Source of the DNA: Heterotrichella gracilis
Lineage: Eukaryota > Sar > Xanthophyceae > Tribonematales > Xanthonemataceae
Direction of reading: 5' to 3'
Assembly (NCBI GenBank): GCA_032358255.1
Contig: JAULBX010028260.1
Coordinates: forward strand, 1 to 30,972
Length of the DNA: 30,972 nt
Shown piece after piece: positions 23,050 to 30,972 of this stretch. The number at the start of each line of letters is the position of its first letter. The first letter of the stretch is position 1. Both the position numbers and the translations under genes were made by a program. The notes beneath the pieces were generated by a model. It worked only from the letters and a program-made list of their open reading frames with translations, did not search any database and had not been told where the DNA came from.

Positions 23050-23054
23050 TTACA
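23050..23054 (-). terminator. TGTAA polyadenylation signal of eIF3j
   Basis: On the minus strand TGTAA begins 5 bases after the TGA stop (23062-23060). That is unusually close and would give a very short 3' UTR. I see no better-placed copy within about 200 bases downstream. Confidence 0.4.
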
Positions 23055-23059
23055 TCTGA

Positions 23060-25827
23060 TCACATGAAGTCATATTCGTCATCTGGAAGCGCTTCATCAT
23101 AGATGTAATCATCCAGACCGGCAGACCCCCCTGATTTGCCCATGTTGAGCGTCTTCTTCTTTCCTCCTGGCAGGTGGGAAGGCATGCAGTCAGAGGAGGT
23201 ATGTTGTTGAAAAAGAGCACAATGATCAGCCTCCCCATTACCCTATTATTTATGGGCATTGATCCAGGCTGTTACTATCAAAAAAAAGTTTACCCTTTTT
23301 TTCCCCGGGTACTCATTCATGGCATGTTAACGTATCCAGACCACCCCCTCATGGTATGGGCTTGAAAAATATATGTCGATGGCATCCATGCCGAGTCATG
23401 CCACTGTGGGGGAACGCCACACAATGGCGAAATAAGCCTAGAACCTTGAACACATTGATTACCCTCCAGTTCTTCCCCGCACGACAACCCAGCATGCACC
23501 GTCACCAATGCAACCCCCTCCCCTCCCCTCCCACCGCCCCCCCCCACACACCTTTCTTTGCTGCAGCCTTGGCGGCAGTCTCCTCCTTCACTTTGTCTGC
23601 CCGTGACCCAGCCAGGCTGGTCTCAAGGTCCTTCATCTGCGGGGGGGGACGGGTGGCAGGGGCTTAAACCAGCAGGGTTTCAACACAAGACTGGGTCAGT
23701 GATCGCCATGCCATTATCCTGCCAGTGGCTTTAACATCCATGACAGCATGCTGATGACTACATGCTGGCGGAGGGCTGTGGCAATCTGATGGTCCTACAT
23801 GCCTCCCGGGTATACTACAAACGGTGGCACCCATCTCCAACCTGATGCATACCACATCATGGGGTGCATGACAGGGTTTTGAGTCATGTACATTAGGTAT
23901 GACCGCTGTGCATTGAGCGGTCATACCTGTGAATACTGGGGTTTCAAAGGTATGCGTAATAAGGGTTTCAATAATTTTTGAATGGCGGCTATGCCCGTCA
24001 CTGTGAGATTGGTCAATGCCACATGCAAAGCCATATTGCGGTAGGGCACTACGGCATGAAATTGGCTGCCCACGCCTTCTTGTAGTCAAGGGTTTCAAAG
24101 GTACACCATGGCGGAGGCATGGCCTCGTCCCAGTTGTGCTCATTCGCACAAATGCGTTGTCTGGCGGTTACCAGGGTGTGCGCTAGGGTGTCACCAGGGG
24201 TTAGGCCTCACCTCCTGTGCGCCCATTGGCCCTGTGGCTGTGCGCAGCAGGGTTTTCATGAGGGACTTGTAGTGCGGGCTGGTGGCGCAGGGGAGGAGGT
24301 ACCTGCAAGGCAAGGGGGGGGAGGGCGCGGTTGTGGCAGGGGACAGCAATGCTACCTATTTGTCTCTTCAATTGTCGCTGCTATTGGATTTCTGCCTTCA
24401 GCATGTGCATGTGGTTGGCCAAGGCCAATGGCATGTGCGAGCGGCGGCCCCATTTCAAACTGCGCTAGGGCTTGGCCAGGTGTTGAGGCCTCAATCAGCC
24501 GCATTGTATCGCAGCATTGTAAAAAATGCAGAGAATAAACATGAAATGTGCTTGGCCAGGAGTCCGTCCTTTTGCCAGTTCCGTGGAAAGTATACTTACA
24601 CATATGGACACTAGTAAAACTATGAATGTGAGTACAGCTACGCTGACCGCCATCAGATTTCTGTGTGCCCTGACATGACATACGTAAGCAAGAGGCATTT
24701 GCACTGTTCCCCCACCTGAGCGCGATGAGCTTTGCCAGGTCCTCATAGTCCTTGGCTGTCTTGGGGATGAATGTGTCCAGGTTGATGGAGCTGCCGCCAA
24801 ACAGCTCCATGGTGGCGGCAAAGTCAGCCTGCTCAACCAGCCTGCGCGCCAGGGAAGACACGGTCAGTCGGGCGGCGAGGTGGGCAGAATCGGGTGTGCA
24901 GGTACATGGGGAGGATTGACAACAGTGGGCAGGTAAGGTCTTTGTAGGGCAGGTGGCGAGGGTGGAGGGCCCAGGGGGCAGATGAGGGTGGTCTCACTGC
25001 TCCACCATGGCAGCAAAGCCAGTCTGCTCCATCATGCCGCCGCACTCGCCAATGGTGATCACACGAGCAGAACCCACCACAAACCATGCATGGAGCGCGG
25101 AGCAAAGAGGACTGGTGACAGAGCCTGGTGGATCAATAGGTTGGGGGCCATCCAGCGGAGGGCATACATTGCAGAGGCAAGGCTGATCTCCCAAAACGCA
25201 GCGGCGATCCACCCCCAAACCCTACCTATGTCCCCACCCACCCACTGCTTGCCAGCTTAACCCCTTGCGAAGCTGGCAACTCCCCAGCCCCTCCCCCTCC
25301 CCCACACACCGCACACAACCACGCGCACCGTTGCTGCCTCAGCTTCTCTGCCACTGGGTCGTCCAGCGGCTCGTCATCCACCGCCCGCGCCCGCTCCTCG
25401 TAGCTCTTGACAGACTTCTTGGTCTGCGGGGGTTGGGGGACGGTGGGGAATGGGTTCGGTGCAGGCAAGGTAGGGGTTGCGGCGGTACCCAGATACCTCG
25501 ATGGCCTGTGTGGTTTGTAGGGTTTGGGTGTGACCCTAGACGGCACACCTTGTGTGGGTGAAAGGGCCACGTGCATGCTCGTCCACAGCAGGGTTTTGAA
25601 AAGGGTTTTAGTCCCACCTGTTGAGGTTTAGGCACATCGCCCCCCTTGGGCTCCTCTACCTCCACCTCCAGTTTCTCGTTGGCAAACTTGGACATATCCA
25701 GCTCCTGGGCTTTGAGAAGCGCTGCCTCCCCCGCTGTGAGCTCCCCATTGCTCCCCCCCTTGGCTGTGGGTGGTGGCGGTGGGGGTGCGATGGCGTCGCT
25801 CTCCCAGTCCTCCCAGTCGTCCGCCAT
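23060..25827 (-). CDS. EIF3J: eukaryotic translation initiation factor 3 subunit J
   Basis: Six minus-strand exons join in phase: 25827-25618, 25423-25329, 24841-24716, 24302-24212, 23636-23552 and 23166-23060, giving 237 residues, normal for eIF3j/HCR1. The N-terminus MADDWEDWES is the family's acidic Trp motif and is followed by a run of six prolines (15-20). The conserved core runs from KKSVKSYEERARAVDDEPLD through LVEQADFAATMELFG and DTFIPKTAKDYEDLAKLI (about residues 72-141). The C-terminal tail is lysine-rich (KEETAAKAAAKK, GGKKKT), then acidic and aromatic (LDDYIYDE, DDEYDFM). eIF3j is a loosely attached eIF3 subunit that binds the 40S decoding centre and mRNA entry channel and helps mRNA recruitment and ribosome recycling in the cytoplasm. 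Start context ATCATGGCGG is good. It is convergent with the 98-residue gene and divergent from the MA3 gene. All core family blocks are present, so it is probably functional. Confidence 0.93.
23896..23927. repeat. 12-bp perfect hairpin in an eIF3j intron
   Basis: GGTATGACCGCT (23896-23907) and AGCGGTCATACC (23916-23927) are perfect reverse complements around an 8-base loop. They lie in eIF3j intron 4 (24211-23637). The same intron also repeats GGGTTTCAAAGGTA at about 23938 and 24088. The role is unknown. Confidence 0.9.
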
Positions 25828-27334
25828 GATGTGTGTGCGTGTTGGTGTGTGACGCTGTGAGCGTTGGGGGTGGAGTTGACTGTGTGTGGCAGTGGCGGCG
25901 CCTGCTGCGCCGGTGCCGTGAGTGGCGGGTGGGCTGGACAGGTGGGGGCTGTGGGTGCACCAGGTGGTGGGTGGGTTGGTGGGTGTCACCAGGAGGGTGT
26001 GCAGGCCTGCAATTGGGGGTGGGGGTGGGGATAATGAGCATCCCTGAGGGCACTTGTATCCCTCAACGCACGCAGAAGGTGACCGTGCATGCTTCTGGCA
26101 CCAACGGCGTACCGCAAGGAACACAAAAAACCGCCGAGATACAAGCTTGGCGGACCTAGACAGTATACCTGCACTGCGAGTGTGCAACGTGAAACACCTA
26201 ACCTGTCCCTGCCCTTCATACCGGGCACCCTGCCAGTGGGGCCGCTTTGCGTCACTGCCCTAGCAAGGACTGCAAGGCAAAGAGCCAGGGCTGCGCATGC
26301 TGTGGGTGCATGTCAGTAAATGTTACAACCTAAAGGGCCATACACGTGCCTTTGCTGCAGGTGGGTTGTGGTACTCAAAAGGGTGTACATTGGAGGTGGG
26401 TTGACAGGCATGGGTTTGCTGTGGTGCATGCCTCATTTCCGAGGCAGGCCGTGGGTCTCTAAGAAACAAGTGACTGTGGCTAACATGTGAGGCAGGTATT
26501 GGTTCAGAAAAGAGTGTTGTGGGTGGTGTTGCGGCAAGGTTACTTTCAACTAGTGGGTAGGTGGACACATGGTGGCCAATGACTAAAATCGATGCCTTCA
26601 GAACCCACGGGGGGTTCCTAAGGTCAAGCGGACAACCAGTCCTTAGCTGGCAAGGGCTTCAAAGTGGAGCATACCCCACAAATTAAGCTATGACTAAACA
26701 ATGAATAGGCGAGCACAGGCTGCCCAACGCATCAACCCTTGAAGTGAGGTTGCTGAAGCATGCAGGTGCAATAGTGACTCATGTCCTGAGATCGTGCTGT
26801 TTTGTTACAAGCGTAATCAGACCTTGCAGTGAGTGTGCTAGTGTTGGTGAGTGCAAGCGCACCTGGCTGTTGCTCCCCTCGAGAGCTGGAAATGGGTAGA
26901 AAACAGTGGCGCTTTTTGTCTTTGGAGGGAACACGTAGGAGACGTTGGGCAGACGCTGTACAGGGGTTCTGATGCTTTCACTGCCAATGCATGCATAGAT
27001 AAACTGCCGCCTTTACAAAGTGGGGGGGTGGCACGGGAGTTTCCATCTCGTAAAAGTAATCAACGGCTTTCCCCCTTCCCTCGTGAGAGTTCCAGCTCCT
27101 CAAAGCAAGCAAACGCATCGCATTTCAACAAGAACTCACCCGTCGCGACCTCACTTCTGCACTTAGGCACCGACTTGGACTGACACTGGCGAAGGGACCG
27201 ACTGACGCCCTAACTTGACCGCGGAATCTCTCGGGATGCGTGTGCCTCAATCATAGACCATTAGCTGTGTTCCGAAAGACCCAGTTGCACAAGCCTGCTT
27301 ATTTGCTCAGCGGTAGAGCCGTCAGTCCGAGGCA
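25828..27334. other. divergent promoter region between eIF3j and the MA3-domain gene
   Basis: About 1.5 kb separates the two start codons, which face away from each other. Next to eIF3j (25828-26040) the gene's sense strand is very C-rich with CACC and CA repeats, ending in an ACAC-rich stretch just before the ATG; this is probably its leader. The middle has no coding exon I can support. The last 300 bases before 27335 are mixed and stop-rich, fitting a 5' UTR. A shared promoter is possible but no element is identifiable. Confidence 0.5.
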
Positions 27335-30300
27335 ATGGCAACCGAGGCGATGCCGATTCTGACTGACGACCAGCGGGCAGCCCTGGATGCAGCAGTTGCT
27401 GCCAAGCTCAATGGGGCAGGTGAGCCACGTAGACTTTGATGCAGCACAGGGTTTCGTGGAACACCTCATCTCAGCCCCACGCATATTGCATGCGTCGACA
27501 GAAGTCTCGTACAGCTTGTCAAGTGCCTTTATCGCTTGGTATCTTGCGGAATGCATGTGTCTGAGTCGGGGTTGCATGATCTGCCCGGTCACGACAGGCA
27601 TGGACTTGCGCAATTTGGGCTGCGCTGGTCATGCGATGCCGGTACCCTGACCGGGCACTCTCACTATAACTTTTATACATTACCCATATGCGAACCACCG
27701 CTTTGCACTCGACCTGATGTTGCTTTAAGAAAAGGGTAGTCGGTCGGTTTCTGGCATGCCATGTCGCAAGCAGTTCACGTCTATGTGACTAGGACGGTCA
27801 ACGTGTGTTACGGAAGCGTATTTCGTAGCCAAAGCCGTCTCTTGGCCGCGATATTGACATTGTGTGACGGTCGGGGGTCATATCTTGTACCCTTGGGACC
27901 CAAGTTGGGTCACCCAACCCTGGCCGAGCAGCAGGTCGACCTCCTACCCTCCAGGCAGCCGCACCTGTGTCCTGTTAGTATGCCGTGCCACATGTGTACG
28001 TGGGTGTAGGTGTCACCTACAGCCGCGCAAACCTTCCCTGAACGCATGTCAGTGGTGTATACCCTGGCCCCATGGCATGCCACACTCACTGTGCACAACC
28101 ACAGCTCCACAGCTCCACCCACTCCCCGTACACAAGTGTTGCTGCCTACACCCCGTGCACCCCGTCCCTGAATAGTTCCTTCCCACTTCACACCCAGCCT
28201 GCCACCTGGGCCGCGCTGGACTCGCTGGTCCAGTGAAAACACACCAACATACAGCGACTACCTGAACATGTTTGGTGAATCTCCCAACCCAAATTTTCTT
28301 TTCTATTTCCACCACCTTACCTCCTGCTTGCCGCCTGCAGCCAAGGAGATCCCCAGCAAGAAGGTGCCCCACAAGCCCAAGCGCACAGCCGCGGAGCATG
28401 GCCTGCCACGCAGGAGCAACAAGGGTGAGCAGGGCGCGGGGGCAGGGAAACTGACCATCTCAGTACCTTGTGCACAGAAGCCTTGCTTATCCCAGTAATG
28501 ATGAGCAAAAGTCTATTCCACCTCTGCGCCCACTGTAGTTGTCCCACCACCCGGACTAAGAAACATGTGAATTTGCCTGCACTAGGACCCGGCTGTGGGC
28601 GCCTCACAGAGCACACTCGCCCCCTTTCAATACACCTCTGCTGCCAACCTGCCCTGTTGCCAAATTGCAGGGGTTGGGCATGGCGGTCCCCACCACAGCA
28701 GCGCCCACAAGGACCATCCAGTGTGCATACGCCCCACCTCCTGTGCATCCCCTCCACCCCGACCCTGCAACCTCCATGGGCCTGCATGCGACCACCAGCA
28801 ACATATGTCACGCCCGCCCCCCCCTCTCACCCCCCTCCCCACCCCCCCTTGCAGCCACCACCGGCCTGCAGGACCGCACCAAGAAGGGCGGCGCGGGCAA
28901 GGCCAACTGGGGCCGCCTCATGGACGAGTCTGCGCCCGTGCTTGACCCCGCTGACCCCAACTACGACAGCGACAGCGCGCAGCCTGCGGAGCTGCATGCG
29001 GACAGGGGGGTGCAGGAGCTGATGTACAAGAAGGCGGTGCGTGGCCATGCACGCGGGTTGGGGTGGGCATGGGGAGGTTGGGGGGGGTAGGCTGGAGGAT
29101 TTGGTGGTGGGCAGGGCCCAGCTGCATACGTGTGCATACCCAATTTTATACAGTGACAGTGCACAGCAGCCATGGCAAATTGCTTGCATGCTAACGAGAG
29201 CGCTGAGTCGGATGTGGGATGGTGAGGTGTGCGCATGGCAGTGGGTGACGTCGCACTGTGCATGGCGGGTGGCAGGGGGTATGCTGCGGGAATTGGTGGC
29301 CGTAGGTGATGAGCGAGGGTCGCCCGGGGCCATGCGGCGCCTGCACGTGACCCGCCATGGCAGTGGTAGTGCACAGCTGGGATGCGCAGCCCAGCCATGC
29401 TGTACGGTAGGCGGTGTGGGTGGCAGGGGGCGATAGATACGTGCATGGAGGATGCAAGGAGCATGGGTGTTGGTGGGAGCTGGTTTAGAGGGGCAGGGTG
29501 CTGCATCAAACTTGGGTGAGGCAAACACCTGTCACATGCATCACATGCATGGACTGTGCCAGTTGCCAAGGATCCTGAAACTCCACCCTTAATGAATTGT
29601 CACCTCTGTCTGTAGAGGCAGGTGGCACAAAGTGTGCAGAGTTGGCTGCTGCTCCTGCTGCATGCATGTATCTCGCCCAACATGCACCACTGGCAGAGGC
29701 TTGTCCTATGCGCCGCATGCCAGGCTGGGGTAGAGGGGCGCGGATTTTATATCCATGCACAAACAAAATTGGTGGTTAACAAGGGGCTGGTGGTCATTCA
29801 ACAGGTTGGTGCTGTGCTCAAGCCAAGCACAGACACCGGGTCTATCGGCCACAGGCAACTGCACTTGAACAGCAGCACACCTACTCGTTACAATATCCAT
29901 CATCACCCCGCATCCTTCCCCTTCCCTTTCCCCCCACTTTGCTGCTCCCCTCACTGCAAGGGCAGCAGATTCACCCCTCACCCACCCCACCCTTACCCAC
30001 CCGCGCAGGCCGCTGCAGTGTTCGATGAGTACCTCTCCTCTGGTGACTTGTCAGAGGTGGTCATGTCCCTGAACGAGCTTGACGAGCCTCAGCTTGACCA
30101 CCTGTTTGTGAAGCGCGCCCTGGCTGCCTCCATGGACAAGCACGACAGGGACAGGGAGATGACAAGCGCGCTGCTGTCGGCGCTGTACTGCGAGGTGAGG
30201 GGGTGGGGGGCGGCGGGGGTTTGGAGGGGGATGCTGGCATGGCAGGGGGCGGGGGACACACTGCAAGTGCGCTGCTGCTGCTGCAATGCTGGGAGGTGAT

Positions 30301-30972
30301 GGGGGTAAGGGTGGCAGGGGCAGCGGGTTTCTGGCAGGGGATGGAGGATGCGTTGCAAGCAAGCATGTTGATGTGGTGTAGTGCCAGGTGAGGGGGGTGC
30401 TGGTTGGGTTTGGGGCAGGGTGGTTGGCAGGGGGGTAGGCAAGGACACAGGCATGCAGTGTAGTCATTCGGTACTGTGAGTTATAGTGCTGTGTGTGGAA
30501 GGGTTTGCGTAGGGCAATTGGTGGGGCTTGCGGGTGCGTCCATGGGGGAATGCAAACCCTGAACTGTGGGGAGGCATTGCTATTGAAAGGCGGCTGGGGT
30601 AAATGTTTGCTGTTGCATATTAAATTTGGGAGGGTTTGAGGAGGTGGTTTGTCAGGCAGGGGGCATTTTTGCACGGGGGTGCGTGCTGTCGGTGTTCTTG
30701 GGCAATTACACATTGGGGTGGAGTGGGGTGCGGGGTAGGCGTAGGCTTTGCTGCTAGCACTGCATTGGAGGGCTTTCGCGTGCAATGATCAATGGGCGCC
30801 GTTAAGGGTTTTAATAGGCTTTTCCGAGGGACGTCATTCTAGCTGGCATACCTCCTTTGGGGCGACTCATTAAGTGCAGATGGCAGCGACGGCACAACAT
30901 AAATGGCTGGCTGTAGTGCGTCAGGGTTGGTGCATGTCATAATTGGGTCCCTCCGCACCCCACCCGCGCCCC
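27335..30972 (+). CDS. PDCD4/MRF-type MA3-domain translation regulator, 5' part (runs off the window)
   Basis: Exons 27335-27419, 28341-28424, 28855-29036 and 30009-30194 join in phases 1, 1 and 0 to 179 residues; the rest lies beyond 30972. Residues 30-56 are basic (KEIPSKKVPHKPKR, GLPRRSNK). GGAGKANWG (68-76) and LDPADPNYDS (86-95) are the pre-MA3 signature of PDCD4 and plant MRF proteins. Exon 4 is most of a first MA3 domain (FDEYLSSGDLSEVVMSL, FVKRALAASMDKHDRDREM, LLSALYCE). Animal PDCD4 has two MA3 domains and plant MRFs usually four; these domains bind eIF4A and restrain or tune cap-dependent initiation, often under TOR/S6K control. I cannot count the domains here. Start context GGCAATGGCA is good. 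The 98-residue gene at 19515-21660 is a paralogue of exons 1-3. After 30194 only G-rich intron is visible, with no further exon. Confidence 0.88.
30199..30230 (+). other. G-run cluster at the start of an intron (possible G-quadruplex)
   Basis: Right behind the donor at 30195 come G runs at 30199-30203, 30205-30210, 30215-30219 and 30226-30230 on the sense strand, with loops of 1-6 bases apart from one GG run. This fits the G3+ quadruplex pattern in the nascent RNA of the MA3 gene's fourth intron. The rest of the intron visible in the window stays G-rich. Confidence 0.6.

Noticed and set aside
21650..23059. Possible continuation of the 98-residue gene into MA3 domains through a GT overlapping its stop codon (GAA|GTAGGG)
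   Set aside because: No MA3-like coding sequence appears on the plus strand before or within the opposing eIF3j gene, and a TGTAA signal follows at once. I kept the short model and listed this as the main refutation test.
25226..26187. 282-codon minus-strand frame reading through the eIF3j start
   Set aside because: It is the leader, exon 1 and intron 1 of eIF3j read without splicing. Only residues from MADDWEDWES to PKPQQ belong to the protein; the rest resumes after the 25424 acceptor.
28827..29569. Long minus-strand open frames (over 200 codons) opposite the MA3-domain gene
   Set aside because: They are Pro/Ala/His-rich shadows of a GC-rich exon and G-rich intron; the plus strand carries the conserved protein.

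Overview
The window is eukaryotic nuclear DNA, most likely from a green alga (chlorophyte, lineage not resolved). Every recognisable gene is cut by several spliceosomal introns of about 190-1,400 bases with GT..AG borders. The MA3-domain gene at the right end is of the PDCD4-like type that plants and algae carry. TGTAA, the usual chlorophyte polyadenylation signal, lies just past three of the stop codons. No rRNA, tRNA, CRISPR array, prokaryotic operon or recognisable transposase was found.

Layout. 1-3340 is AT-leaning DNA without a recognisable gene, holding two hairpin-forming inverted repeats. About 3341-7853 (+) is an unrecognised gene for a low-complexity, probably nuclear protein: a short Trp/Arg-rich N-terminal block, Ala/Pro/Gln-rich linkers, two basic nuclear-localisation-like clusters and a C-terminal coiled coil. 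8893-14246 (+) is a ten-exon secreted glycoside hydrolase family 79 (heparanase/beta-glucuronidase) homologue. I could place all its exons with consistent phases, and its acid/base glutamate position reads glutamine. 14247-19514 has no firm gene; a weak three-exon small gene (16425-17640) and a weak 68-codon ORF are noted.

The right third holds translation-initiation genes. 19515-21660 (+) is a three-exon gene for a 98-residue protein matching only the N-terminal, pre-MA3 part of the PDCD4/MRF family. 23060-25827 (-) is a complete six-exon eIF3 subunit J gene. 27335 to the window end (+) is the 5' part of a real PDCD4/MRF-type gene, with the same N-terminal exons followed by its first MA3 domain. 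The short gene and the MA3 gene share start position, exon lengths (85 and 81/84 bases) and intron phases, so they are paralogues separated by the inverted eIF3j gene.

From family knowledge, eIF3j binds the 40S subunit near the decoding site and mRNA entry channel, and MA3 proteins of the PDCD4 type bind eIF4A and also contact the small subunit through the N-terminal region. The cluster therefore gathers factors that act on the initiating small ribosomal subunit. The short paralogue keeps the proposed ribosome/RNA-contacting part and lacks the eIF4A-binding part. That truncated partner, and the GH79 protein with an altered active site, are the most interesting points of the window.
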